Below, one piece after another: positions 27,610 through 37,200 of a stretch of 64,000 bases of DNA. Numbering within the stretch: the first letter of the stretch is position 1; each line of letters begins with the position of its first letter. The notes beneath the pieces are model-generated. The model did no database searches. It saw only the letters and a list, made by a program, of their open reading frames with translations, and was not told where the DNA came from. This DNA is from Segatella copri (GTDB taxonomy: Bacteria > Bacteroidota > Bacteroidia > Bacteroidales > Bacteroidaceae): the NCBI RefSeq assembly GCF_949820605.1, contig NZ_CATKVU010000006.1, forward strand, positions 496,001 to 560,000, written 5' to 3'. The position numbers and the translations under genes were made by a program.

Positions 27610-30600
27610 ATGGAAATCCAAAAGATAGAAAAAACATACGGGCGTTCGCCACAGGCGGATGCCCTCTTTGATTTGATGGGGAAGAAGTCGGTTCATTCCA
27701 TTTTTCTCCAGGGTTTGCTGTGCTCTTCGGCTCCGATGTTCTTTGCTTCTCTGCAGGGGAAGATGAGGCGTTCGGTACTCTTCGTACTGGATGATGCTGA
27801 TGAAGCAGGCTATTTTTATCACGATTTCACTCAGATGATGGGGCAGGAGAAGGTCTTCTTCTTTCCTTCCAGCTATCGGCGTGCCGTGAAATACGGGCAG
27901 CGTGATGCAGCGAACGAAATCCTACGTACAGAGGTGCTGGCGCGCCTCTCTTCGGGAGGACATTTCCTGGTAGTCACTTATCCCGATGCACTGGCAGAAC
28001 TCGTTGTGGCTAAGCAGAATCTGGATGAACGGATTCTGAAACTGACTGTAGGTCAGCAGATTGCTCAGACCGATGTGGTTCATACCTTGCGCGATTTCGA
28101 ACTCAAAGAAACCGATTATGTTTATGAACCGGGCCAGTTTGCCGTGCGTGGAAGCATCCTCGATGTCTATTCCTACAGCTGCGAATATCCGTTCCGTATC
28201 GACTTCTTCGGCGATGAGATTGACACCATCCGTACCTTTGATGTTGAGACCCAGCTCTCGCAGGCGAAGCGCACAGAGATAGAAATCGTGCCCGAACTCG
28301 CCCATATCGAGAGCAACAAGCAGTGTTTCCTCAATTTCCTCTCCGAAAGTACGCCAGTCGTTGCGAAAGACCTTTCTTTCGTTTGCGACCGCATCGCTCA
28401 GATCTATACCGAAGGCTTCTCATCGCAGAGCCTTACCGAGCAGCTGGAGGGAGCTACTGAGGTAGAGGCTGAGCGCATCAGGCGTGACATGAAGACCGAG
28501 TTCAACCTCGTTTCTCCGCTCGATTTCAAGAAGGCAGTAGCGGCTCATCTCCGTATCGAGTTCGGCAAGGTTGCTCCGTCAGAGAGTTCGGCTGTGATAC
28601 CTTTTAATATCGCTCCACAGCCTCTTTTCCATAAGAATTTCAATTTGCTTTGTCAGACTCTGGAGGATTTCCTGCTCCAGGGTTACACCTTATATATATT
28701 GGCAGATAGCCAGAAGCAGCAACAGCGCCTGAAGGATATCTTTGAAAGCGAAGAGCTGAAGCGCTACGCCATCCGTTTTACACCGGTAGACAAGACGCTT
28801 CATGAAGGCTTTACTGACCATGACAAGAAGTGCTGTTTCTTTACCGATCATCAGATTTTTGACCGTTTTCATAAATATAACCTGCGCTCAGATAAAGCGA
28901 GAGCCGGCAAGATGGCACTCACCATGAAGGAACTGCAGGAGATGGAAGTGGGAGATTTTATCGTGCATGTAGACTTCGGTATCGGCAAGTTCGGCGGTCT
29001 GGTTAGGGTTCCTACGGGCAACAGCTATCAGGAAATGATCCGCATCGTCTATACGAACAATGACAAGGTGGATGTTTCTATCCACTCGCTTTATAAAATC
29101 AGCAAATATCGCCGCAGCGATACCGGTACTCCGCCTCGCCTGTCTACACTGGGTACAGGTGCCTGGGACAAACTCAAGGACAAAGCTAAGAAGCGAATCA
29201 AGGACATTGCGCGCGACCTGATCAAACTCTATGCCCAGCGCCGACGGGAGAAGGGATTCGCCTTCAGTGCCGACAATTATCTGCAGCATACGCTGGAGGC
29301 TTCCTTCCTGTATGAAGATACGCCAGACCAGAATAAGGCTACTCAGGAGGTGAAGAAGGATATGGAGAGCGGCAGACCGATGGACCGTCTGGTTTGTGGC
29401 GATGTGGGCTTCGGCAAGACTGAGGTTGCCATCCGTGCAGCCTTCAAGGCAGCGTGCGACAGCAAGCAGGTTGCGGTGCTGGTGCCTACTACCGTTCTGG
29501 CTTTCCAGCACTATCAGACTTTCAAAAAGCGTCTGGAAGGCATGCCTGTAAGGGTAGACTATCTCAGTAGAGCCCGTACTACGAAGGAAACCAGAGAGGT
29601 GCTTGACGCCCTGAAAGAGGGTAAGATTGATATCCTCATAGGTACGCATAAGCTGATATCAAAGACCGTGAAATGGCATGACCTGGGACTGCTCATCATC
29701 GATGAAGAGCAGAAGTTCGGTGTGTCTACCAAAGAGAAACTCCGTCAGCTCAAGGTAAATGTCGATACACTCACGATGAGTGCCACTCCGATTCCGCGAA
29801 CCCTCCAGTTCTCTCTGATGGGCGCCCGGGATATGAGTATCATGCGCACTCCGCCACCTAACCGTTATCCGATTCATACCGAACTGGTAACGTTTAGTCG
29901 TGAAGTTATCTGCGATGCCATCAATTTCGAGATGAGCCGAAACGGACAGGTTTATTTCGTATGCGACAGAATATCCAAGCTTCCGGAGCTCAAGATGCTC
30001 ATCGAGAAGCATATCCCAGACTGTAGGGTAGCAATCGGTCACGGACAGATGAAGCCAGAGGATTTGGAGAAAATCATCATGGGCTTTATCAATTACGATT
30101 ATGATGTACTGCTTTCTACCACTATTGTAGAGAACGGTATCGACATTTCCAATGCCAATACGATTATCGTGAGCGATGCTCATCACTTCGGATTGAGTGA
30201 CCTGCATCAGATGCGTGGACGCGTAGGAAGAAGCAACAAGAAGGCTTTCTGCTATCTGATGGCGCCACCTAAGAGTGTACTTACTCCTGAGGCGCGTCGC
30301 CGTCTGGAGGCGCTGGAGACGTTCAGCGAACTGGGTAGCGGCTTCAATCTTGCCATGCAGGACCTGGATATCCGCGGTGCGGGTAATCTGCTGGGCTCTG
30401 AGCAGAGCGGTTTTATGGAAGATCTGGGTTATGAAACCTACCAGAAGATTCTCTCTCAGGCTGTCACAGAGTTGAAAAACGAGGAGTTCTGTGATCTTTA
30501 TCAGGAGAAGATGGATGAAGGTGCCCAGCTTACGGGTGATGATTTCGTTGACGATTGTGGCATAGAGAGCGATCTGGAGATGTATTTTCCTCAGACTTAT

Positions 30601-31026
30601 GTGCCGGGCGACAGCGAGCGCATGCTCCTTTATCGTGAACTGGACCGTCTGGAGAGTGATGAGGAAGTAGAGGCTTACCGCAAGCGTATGATAGACCGTT
30701 TTGGTCCTGTGCCTCACGAAGCAGACGAACTGATGCATGTGGTAGGTCTGCGTAGGGTAGGCAAGAAGCTAGGTTGCGAGAAGATTATTCTCAAGCAGGG
30801 CTATATGCAGATGCAGTTTGTGAGCAATGTAAACAGTCCGTTCTACAGAAGTCAGATGTTTAACCGCATACTCGCTTACGTTACCAGTCATATTCAAGAT
30901 TGTGTTCTGAAGGAAAAATTCAACAAGCGAATGCTTCGCATCAATGATGTGAAGACAGTAGGGCAGGCTGTAAATCTGTTGAATCAGATATCGCAGATAG
31001 ATTTAGGTAATGAAACAGATGACTGA
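27610..31026 (+). CDS. mfd: Transcription-repair coupling factor
   Basis: 1138 residues, full length. A DNA translocase that removes stalled RNA polymerase and recruits UvrA. The N-terminal UvrB-like region reads FFPSSYRRAVKYGQRD and VYEPGQFAVRGSILDVYSY. The RNAP-interacting CarD/Tudor-like domain starts near LQEMEVGDFIVHVDFGIGKFGGL. Helicase motifs: GDVGFGKTEVAIRAAFKA, IDEEQKFG, TMSATPIPRTLQFSLMG and MRGRVGRSNK. It ends in the TRCF C-terminal domain. Heptamer repeats abut the start codon, and a strong terminator follows. Confidence 0.96.
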   Translation: MEIQKIEKTYGRSPQADALFDLMGKKSVHSIFLQGLLCSSAPMFFASLQGKMRRSVLFVLDDADEAGYFYHDFTQMMGQEKVFFFPSSYRRAVKYGQRDAANEILRTEVLARLSSGGHFLVVTYPDALAELVVAKQNLDERILKLTVGQQIAQTDVVHTLRDFELKETDYVYEPGQFAVRGSILDVYSYSCEYPFRIDFFGDEIDTIRTFDVETQLSQAKRTEIEIVPELAHIESNKQCFLNFLSESTPVVAKDLSFVCDRIAQIYTEGFSSQSLTEQLEGATEVEAERIRRDMKTEFNLVSPLDFKKAVAAHLRIEFGKVAPSESSAVIPFNIAPQPLFHKNFNLLCQTLEDFLLQGYTLYILADSQKQQQRLKDIFESEELKRYAIRFTPVDKTLHEGFTDHDKKCCFFTDHQIFDRFHKYNLRSDKARAGKMALTMKELQEMEVGDFIVHVDFGIGKFGGLVRVPTGNSYQEMIRIVYTNNDKVDVSIHSLYKISKYRRSDTGTPPRLSTLGTGAWDKLKDKAKKRIKDIARDLIKLYAQRRREKGFAFSADNYLQHTLEASFLYEDTPDQNKATQEVKKDMESGRPMDRLVCGDVGFGKTEVAIRAAFKAACDSKQVAVLVPTTVLAFQHYQTFKKRLEGMPVRVDYLSRARTTKETREVLDALKEGKIDILIGTHKLISKTVKWHDLGLLIIDEEQKFGVSTKEKLRQLKVNVDTLTMSATPIPRTLQFSLMGARDMSIMRTPPPNRYPIHTELVTFSREVICDAINFEMSRNGQVYFVCDRISKLPELKMLIEKHIPDCRVAIGHGQMKPEDLEKIIMGFINYDYDVLLSTTIVENGIDISNANTIIVSDAHHFGLSDLHQMRGRVGRSNKKAFCYLMAPPKSVLTPEARRRLEALETFSELGSGFNLAMQDLDIRGAGNLLGSEQSGFMEDLGYETYQKILSQAVTELKNEEFCDLYQEKMDEGAQLTGDDFVDDCGIESDLEMYFPQTYVPGDSERMLLYRELDRLESDEEVEAYRKRMIDRFGPVPHEADELMHVVGLRRVGKKLGCEKIILKQGYMQMQFVSNVNSPFYRSQMFNRILAYVTSHIQDCVLKEKFNKRMLRINDVKTVGQAVNLLNQISQIDLGNETDD

Positions 31027-31084
31027 TTTAAACTGAAAGAAAATAAATAAGACCACATGCGTTAATATTTGATTCAGTTTAATA

Positions 31085-31192
31085 CATAAAAAAACATTGG
31101 AATCTCAATACCCCTATTGAGCTCCAATGTTTTATTTTTTTGTATAAGTAAAAGATGATGATAAGCGTTTCACAACGCATGTTGAATTTTTC
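31085..31192 (-). ncRNA. Candidate small RNA (promoter-terminator pair without gene)
   Basis: A minus-strand TATCTTTG box at 31198-31205 would start a transcript near 31191. It runs through a small hairpin (GCGTT/AACGC near 31165-31177) into the terminator hairpin and a T-run near 31087-31093. Length about 105 nt. Only a 36-codon frame reading through the terminator is open, so an RNA seems likelier than a peptide. It could also be a leftover promoter. Confidence 0.35.
31091..31140. terminator. Two-way terminator after mfd
   Basis: AACATTGGA-CTCAAT pairs with its complement ATTGAG-TCCAATGTT across CCCC. It is followed by TTTATTTTTT on the plus strand and by seven T on the minus strand. Confidence 0.85.
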
Positions 31193-31197
31193 TGATG

Positions 31198-31205
31198 CAA
31201 AGATA
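31198..31205 (-). promoter_or_regulatory. Orphan minus-strand promoter -7 box
   Basis: TATCTTTG followed by CA on the minus strand. The position of the -33 element is occupied by the GGGGTAATATTTG motif (31226-31238), suggesting an activator-dependent promoter. Confidence 0.5.
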
Positions 31206-31225
31206 CTATTTCCTGTTATAATAGT

Positions 31226-31259
31226 GGGGTAATATTTGATATTTTAGGTGTAATATTTG
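31226..31259. promoter_or_regulatory. Candidate operator: direct repeats at 21-bp spacing
   Basis: GGGGTAATATTTG (31226-31238) and GGTGTAATATTTG (31247-31259) are direct repeats whose starts are 21 bp apart, two helical turns. The same 13-mer recurs at 38388-38400 upstream of the HTCS regulator gene, in both places near a TGTTATA. Dimeric AraC-type regulators bind such direct repeats. Confidence 0.5.
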
Positions 31260-31395
31260 GTTGAAATCTTAGAAACCACACTGAATGCATACGTTCGTAA
31301 CGAATAATACCTGTAGAATTAACTGATTGGTTGGACAAAAATATAAAAAATAGTGGAAAATCAGATAAAAAGTTTTTTATTTCATTTTTTATTTG

Positions 31396-31403
31396 TACCT
31401 TTG
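31396..31403 (+). promoter_or_regulatory. trpB2 promoter -7 box
   Basis: TACCTTTG at 39 bp before the ATG at 31442. It excludes the longer in-frame start at 31331. The -33 region is T-rich without a clear TTTG. Confidence 0.65.
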
Positions 31404-31441
31404 TTCAGGCATACAACAATTTTAAACATATATATATAAAC

Positions 31442-32803
31442 ATGAGACAGAAAAAGTACATCTTAAGCGAGCAGGAACTTCCTACTCTGTGGTACAACAT
31501 TCAGGCAGATATGCCTAACAAGCCATTGCCACCGTTGAACCCTCAGACACACCAGCCAATGAATGCTGATGATTTGTCACACGTATTTAATAAGGAGTGC
31601 TCAAAGCAGGAACTTGATACAGAGCACGCTTGGATTGATATTCCGGAAGATGTGCTGGAGAAGTACACCTTCTACCGTTCAACCCCTCTTGTACGTGCTT
31701 ACGCCCTTGAGGAGGCACTCGGTACTCCGGCGCATATTTATTTCAAGAATGAGAGTATCAATCCGTTAGGCTCTCATAAAATCAATTCAGCCATTCCTCA
31801 GTGCTACTACTGTAAGCAGGAGGGTGATACCAATGTCACTACAGAGACTGGTGCAGGCCAGTGGGGTGCAGCCCTCTCTTATGCAGCAAAACTCTACGGC
31901 CTGGAGGCAGCAGTTTATCAGGTAAAGATTACCATGCAGCAGAAACCATACCGTTCCAGTATCATGCGTACGTTTGGAGCCACTGTAGAGGGTTCTCCTT
32001 CCATGAGTACACGCGCAGGTAAGAACATTATCACACGTGATCCTCATCATCCTGGTTCGCTCGGTACTGCCATCAGTGAGGCTGTTGAGCTGGCTACAAC
32101 CACACCGGGCTGTAAGTATACGCTGGGTTCTGTGCTCAATCATGTGGCACTTCACCAGACCGTCATCGGTCTAGAGGCAGAGAAGCAGATGGCGATGGCA
32201 GGTGAGTATCCTGATCAGGTGATTGCTTGTTTCGGTGGTGGTAGTAACTTTGGTGGTATTGCCTTCCCATTCCTCCGTCACAACTTCACAGGCGAGCGCC
32301 ATACTGAGTTTATAGCTGCAGAGCCGGAGAGCTGTCCTAAGCTGACTCGCGGTAAGTTCGAGTATGATTTCGGTGATGAGGCAGGTTACACTCCATTGCT
32401 GCCAATGTTTACTCTAGGTCATGATTTCAAGCCTGCCAACATTCATGCAGGTGGTCTCCGTTATCATGGTGCTGGTATGATTATCTCCCAACTTCTGAAG
32501 GATGGTTATCTGCATGGTGTAGATATCCCTCAGCTAGAGTCATTCAAGTCAGGTATGCTCTTCGCTCAGACCGAGGGTATCATTCCTGCTCCAGAGAGCT
32601 GTCATGCGATTGCAGCCACTATACGTGAGGCTCTGAAGGCTAAGGAAGAGGGCAAGAAGAAGGTTATCCTGTTCTGTCTCTCAGGTCATGGTCTTATCGA
32701 TATGCCGTCTTACGATAGCTTTATCAATGGCGATTTGCGCGATTATTCTGTGAGTGATGAAGAAATCCAGCACTTCCTCAAGGATGTGCCAAAGGTTGAC
32801 TAA
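31442..32803 (+). CDS. trpB: TrpB2-type tryptophan synthase beta subunit
   Basis: 453 residues from ATG 31442 (MRQKKYILSEQEL). A PLP enzyme condensing indole with serine. The N-terminal extension (LPTLWYNIQADMPNKPLPPLNP) and length mark the TrpB2 branch, not the TrpA-partnered TrpB1 of about 395 residues. PLP Lys lies in LGSHKINSAIPQ, the substrate loop in TETGAGQWGAALS, and the phosphate loop in CFGGGSNFGG. No trpA or other trp gene is nearby, so it may be a stand-alone indole-salvage enzyme (inference). Confidence 0.93.
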   Translation: MRQKKYILSEQELPTLWYNIQADMPNKPLPPLNPQTHQPMNADDLSHVFNKECSKQELDTEHAWIDIPEDVLEKYTFYRSTPLVRAYALEEALGTPAHIYFKNESINPLGSHKINSAIPQCYYCKQEGDTNVTTETGAGQWGAALSYAAKLYGLEAAVYQVKITMQQKPYRSSIMRTFGATVEGSPSMSTRAGKNIITRDPHHPGSLGTAISEAVELATTTPGCKYTLGSVLNHVALHQTVIGLEAEKQMAMAGEYPDQVIACFGGGSNFGGIAFPFLRHNFTGERHTEFIAAEPESCPKLTRGKFEYDFGDEAGYTPLLPMFTLGHDFKPANIHAGGLRYHGAGMIISQLLKDGYLHGVDIPQLESFKSGMLFAQTEGIIPAPESCHAIAATIREALKAKEEGKKKVILFCLSGHGLIDMPSYDSFINGDLRDYSVSDEEIQHFLKDVPKVD

Positions 32804-32880
32804 ATTATAGTTAACAGTATATTACAAACAGTTGACAATTATTCTTTGAGATATATTGAAATAACAATTTCACATTATAA

Positions 32881-32915
32881 AAGAAGCCAGGCTGCGAAAA
32901 GCAACCTGGCTTCTT
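32881..32915. terminator. Two-way terminator between trpB2 and the peroxidase gene
   Basis: AAGAAGCCAGG pairs with CCTGGCTTCTT, with an inner GC-GC closing a GAAAA-containing loop. The genes converge here. Confidence 0.85.
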
Positions 32916-32982
32916 ATTTAGAGATTCTATTCTCTTTTTTATTTTAGAAATTCTATTCTCAGTTCGAGACTTCTATCTTTCA

Positions 32983-33537
32983 TTAGGAGTTCAACCACTC
33001 TTCGATAGCCTTAGCGATGACATCGAAGCTTGTGGTAGGCTCGAAGCGGGCTACAACCTGACCCTTCTTGTTAACGAGGAACTTGGTGAAGTTCCACTTG
33101 ATGTCGGCACTCTCCTTGTAGTTAGGATCAGCCTCGCTCAACATCTTGTCGAGAACAGGGTAGAGAGGGTGGCTCTCGTCCCAACCAGCAAAGCCCTTAC
33201 ATTCTTTCAGAAATTTGAAGAGAGGGGCAGCATCGTCTCCGTTTACCTTGATCTTCTTGTAGCGCTGGAACTCTGTGCCGTATGTAAGCTTGCAGAACTG
33301 ATGAATGCTTTCATCTGTACCAGGGGCTTGCTGACCAAACTGGTTGCAAGGAAAATCAAGTATTTCGAAACCTTGAGAATGATAGGTCTCATAAAGTTTC
33401 TCCAGTTCCTCATACTGAGGGGTGAAACCACACTTTGTAGCGGTGTTAACGATGAGCAGCACTTCGTTGGCATACTCCTTGAGGGAAACATCCTTTCCCT
33501 TTCTGTCTTTAACAGAAAATTCGTAAACAGTTCTCAT
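32983..33537 (-). CDS. Glutathione peroxidase family protein (Cys type)
   Basis: 184 residues. A thioredoxin-fold peroxidase. The peroxidatic residue is Cys in NTATKCGFTPQYEELEKL, not selenocysteine. DFPCNQFGQQAPG supplies the family Gln and the second Cys, and KWNFTKFLVNKKG the conserved Trp and Asn. Bacteroidota members probably use thioredoxin instead of glutathione. No signal peptide. Its promoter is at 33600-33607. Confidence 0.92.
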   Translation of the reverse strand: MRTVYEFSVKDRKGKDVSLKEYANEVLLIVNTATKCGFTPQYEELEKLYETYHSQGFEILDFPCNQFGQQAPGTDESIHQFCKLTYGTEFQRYKKIKVNGDDAAPLFKFLKECKGFAGWDESHPLYPVLDKMLSEADPNYKESADIKWNFTKFLVNKKGQVVARFEPTTSFDVIAKAIEEWLNS

Positions 33538-33599
33538 TTTTTTTATCTTTATGTATGTGTTATCTATATTTCCGATCTCAACTTATATGATCTAGAGTG

Positions 33600-33607
33600 C
33601 AAAGATA
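33600..33607 (-). promoter_or_regulatory. Peroxidase promoter -7 box
   Basis: TATCTTTG on the minus strand, about 60 bp before the ATG at 33537. A TTG lies 22 bp further upstream, a weak -33 element. Confidence 0.6.
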
Positions 33608-33832
33608 CTACTTTTCTCTTAGAATACTTCAAGAGTTTTTTTAAAAATTCTAAAAATCGAACAAAATCATAGATGAAGGAATAAGCGTAATATATATAAT
33701 GTAGATAGATAGTGTATATCTGGGTAAACAGATACCATATAGCTGAGTATATAGATATCGGTTAGATATAGAATATAGAAGAATAAAATGTGTAGACGAT
33801 ATAACTACACAATATCAGTATGAAACAGCATA

Positions 33833-33952
33833 AAAATAAAAAATGCAGGATTTTCACAAACCCTGCATTCCTTTTTCTTTACCTCTTTTTCCTCAAAAAA
33901 ACAAAGAAAAAAAGGTTTACGATTAATCTATCATTTAACTTTTCTAAGAACT
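33833..33952 (-). ncRNA. Candidate small RNA of about 120 nt
   Basis: The minus strand has a perfect promoter (33958-33988). It is followed about 85-110 nt later by a canonical intrinsic terminator: AATGCAGG/CCTGCATT stem at 33842-33869, then TTTTTTATTTTTA. Between them only frames of four or five codons open with ATG. No known RNA family is recognised. It is an independent short transcript by sequence logic, without expression evidence. Confidence 0.5.
33842..33869 (-). terminator. Terminator of the candidate small RNA
   Basis: An 8-bp perfect stem AATGCAGG/CCTGCATT with a 12-nt loop and a long T-run on the minus-strand 3' side. Confidence 0.75.
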
Positions 33953-33957
33953 TGTTG

Positions 33958-33988
33958 CAAAGATACTACATTTTCTTGTAACGCCAAA
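33958..33988 (-). promoter_or_regulatory. Perfect-consensus orphan promoter
   Basis: Minus strand TTTG (33985-33988), exactly 19 bp, TATCTTTG (33958-33965), then CA. It is among the best matches in the window, yet no gene begins within 400 bp downstream. Confidence 0.7.
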
Positions 33989-34222
33989 CTTTTTCTCAGT
34001 TTTTTTTTAGTAAAAAGGGAAAATTAATCAAATACCCCCCCCATTTTTATACTTTTTTGCAATATTCGGTCAAAAAACAAAGCAAAACGGCTCAATTTTA
34101 TGACTATTCTGCTTTTTTCCTTGCTTGAACGTTTTGCTGTGTACGATAACGAAGAAGGCTGTGCTCGGCAACAACTGAAGATAGGTCCTGTAATATGTAT
34201 TCCTTTTTTGTCAATACAGATA

Positions 34223-34252
34223 AAAGCAGCCATCAGTAATGATGACTGCTTT
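34223..34252 (-). terminator. Hairpin after the HTCS gene
   Basis: AAAGCAG-CATCA pairs with TGATG-CTGCTTT across GTAA with one mismatch. On the minus strand it lies 20 bp beyond the stop and is followed by TTTT. Confidence 0.65.
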
Positions 34253-34270
34253 CATCTGTAATGATGCGGG

Positions 34271-37200
34271 CTATCCCTGCGTTCTGTTTCTGTATTCAGT
34301 AGGCACGATACCCGTTTCTTTCTTGAATACCTTCGAGAAATACTTAGGGTCGGTGAAACCTACTGCGAAGGCGATACTGGTCAGTGTATCGTCTGTATTG
34401 CGCAACATCTCGCATGCCTTCTTGATACGTATATGGCGAACGAAGTCAACCGGTGTCATTCCGGTTGTTGCTTTCACCTTATTATATAGTACGCTTCGGC
34501 TCATACCGATTTCGTTCGAGATATCATCTATCTTGAGTTCCGGATTGCCTGAATTGGCAACAACAAACCTGAAGACACGCATCATGGTTCTGTCTTGAAT
34601 CTGTGCCGCCATAAATGCCAGCTCGCTGTTGGGGTCTACCGCTTTGTTCTCGGCACTAGTTTCAGCCTGGTTAAGAGCAGGCAGAGGAGCTGCTGCAGGC
34701 AGTATTCGCAGGGCTGCTATGGCATCTTTATCGCCAGTTTCCTTCAGTTTTCTGATGACATCCAACTGAATGTTGCGGCGCTGGGTGAGGATAGCCTCTA
34801 TTCGGCCGAGCAGATAAGGGGTAGAGAATGGCTTGGTGATATAGGAATCAACACCTTCATCAAAGCCTCGCTGCTGATTTTCTACGCTTGCCTTGGCCGA
34901 GAGAATCATCACTGGGATGTTGCTGAGGGTGGTATCCTGCTTGATCTCGTGAATCATCGACAAACCATCCATCACAGGCATGGTAATGTCTGTAAGGATA
35001 AAGTCGGGCGTCTCCTTGCGCGCCATCACCAAGCCAGCCTTTCCGTTCTCTGCGAGCAGCACGTTATAGGTAGGCGAGAGGATACTGTAGAGGAACTTGC
35101 GCAGGTCGGCATTGTCTTCAACTACCAGTACAGTCTGGTTTTTCAGTTCCGTTTCTACCTTTGCTTCTTTCTGTTCCTTGCCCATTTCTTCCGGTCGTTC
35201 AGCCTCTTCATCCTTTTCTTCTTTCTGTTTATTTACTTCTTCCAGATAGTCGGATGCATTGCGGTCGTCAATCTGTCCGTTCTCTTTCTCCCCTTCTGAC
35301 AGGTCATAATCTTCCTCGCTCAGACCGCTGTTCGTACGGAAGTCTGTCTTGTTGCCATATCTCTGAACCTTGTCCAGCATTACCAGCATCTCGTTGGCAT
35401 TGTCTGCCACCATTTTCAGCAGTTCCTTGCCCTTTCGGGTGATACCCGGTTCGGTATCCAAAACGGTTTTTACCGGGGCTCCGATGAGTGTTAGAGGGGT
35501 TCTCAGACGGTTGGCAGCATCGTTGTAGAACTCGTTCTTCATCACGCTCATCTCGTGGGTTACGTTCTCGCGCTGGCGCTGGTTGTAGGTATAGAAGATT
35601 GCGCCTACGATACCGAAGAACAGAATCAGCATCAGAAATTTGCCCCAGATGCTTTCCCAGAAGGTAGGGCGCACTTCGATAGGCAGTTCTGCCACATACT
35701 TGCTCCATACACCGTGAGAGTTGGTGGCTTTCACCTTGAGTACGTAATCTCCATGATTGATACGGTTGAAGCCGATGACATTGCTGCTTCCGTTCGATAT
35801 CCACTCGCCTGGAGCTGTATAACCATCTATGCGATAGAGGTATCTGGTCTGATACTTACGCTGATAGTCGAGAGATGCGAAGGTGATGGTCAGATTTCGC
35901 TTGTTGGCAGGTATCACCACTTTATCCTTGTGCAGAATAGGTTCCGACTCTTTCTCTCCGCTATAGTGGAGGGAACAGAAGATGACTTTAGGCTGGTAGT
36001 TGCTCTTCTTCAGCGTAGCCGGATTAAAGGTGATCAGTCCCATCGGGGTACCTACCGAGATGTTGTTGCTTGCCGGATCGTGGTAAGGACGGCTTTGCGA
36101 GAACGACATGTTGAAGTCGAAATCGTTAGGTCCGAACACGTTGCACTGGCCCGTTTTCGGGTTTACGCAGTCGATACTCGATTCTCTGATTACCCAGATT
36201 CTTCCCTGGTTGTCTTCTACCATGCCCTGTACGATGCCTTCGTTAACATCGATGGCACGGAAGTATTGCATTTTCAGGTTGTCTTGCAGGAGCGATTTGC
36301 TCACAATCTCTTCCATAAAACCGCCCTGTTGCGAGATATACATCTTGCCGCTGGTGTGCTCTATGATATTGTTTATATCGTTTGCAGCCAGACTTGTTGT
36401 ATCGTTCGGTATGTAGTAGGTCTTGTGGTAATTGATTTTTCTTGCGTTTGTAAAGGCATCACTGAAAGTGATGAGACCATCTGTAGTTCCTACGAGAATG
36501 GTTCCCGTAGTGGTGCAGCAGATGCGACGTATGCAATTGTAGTTCTGCTTCTCCCAAGGCAGTCCGTTCCGTTTACTGATGAAGCTGATACTGCCGTCTG
36601 CCGCCTCTTTTACCAGGGCAATACCGCCACCATAGGTACCTATCCAGATGCGTCCGGTGCGGTCGGCTACAATGTCTTGTATCTTGTCAAACGGCAGCGA
36701 TGACGGGTTGTTGGCATCATAAACAAAGTGTCTTACCTGCATTTTATCTATCAGATAGACACCATTTCCGTTGGTTCCTATCCATGCTCTTCCCTTGATA
36801 TCAAAGTGGATAGACATGATGCCCTTCTCGGCGAAGTTTACCTGCTGTGGCACAATCTGTCCGCTTGGCGACAGGTAGCCGATACTTTGGTAGGATGCGT
36901 TGAGCACCTGGATTATACCATTGTAATAACCAGCCCAGATATGTCCGTCTGGTGATGCATTTACCGAATGCACTTCGTCTTCGCCCACATCCAGCTTGTT
37001 GATGATGTAAGGATGGTTTTTGAAGATAATCTGTGTCAGGTCGTGAGAGCCTGTTACCCAGAGTATTCCCTGGTCAGAGAGTTCATATTTCGTAATCTTC
37101 GGTATGCGATAGTTGCACGATGAATTGCTTCTCAGCAGATAAGGCACCAGTTTTCCTGCCTTGCGGTCAAAATAACTGAAGGTTCCTCCCCTTGGTATTA

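Larger units (their letters stand above)
31027..31441. other. 415-bp gap between mfd and trpB2
   Basis: No protein gene recognised. It contains a two-way terminator (31091-31140), a minus-strand promoter box (31198-31205) with two direct repeats of an AATATTTG motif behind it (31226-31259), and the trpB2 promoter (31396-31403). Confidence 0.75.
33538..34270. other. 733-bp AT-rich gap between the peroxidase and HTCS genes
   Basis: No protein gene recognised. It contains the peroxidase promoter, a stretch of loosely repeated TAGATATAG-like sequence (about 33700-33785), a promoter-terminator pair on the minus strand (33833-33988), and the HTCS terminator at 34223-34252. Confidence 0.75.

Noticed and set aside
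29659..30738. 359-codon minus-strand frame inside mfd
   Set aside because: It lies antisense to the conserved helicase motifs of mfd and shows no family features or promoter.
34024..34233. 69-codon minus-strand frame between the HTCS and peroxidase genes
   Set aside because: It begins inside the HTCS terminator hairpin and has no recognisable features.
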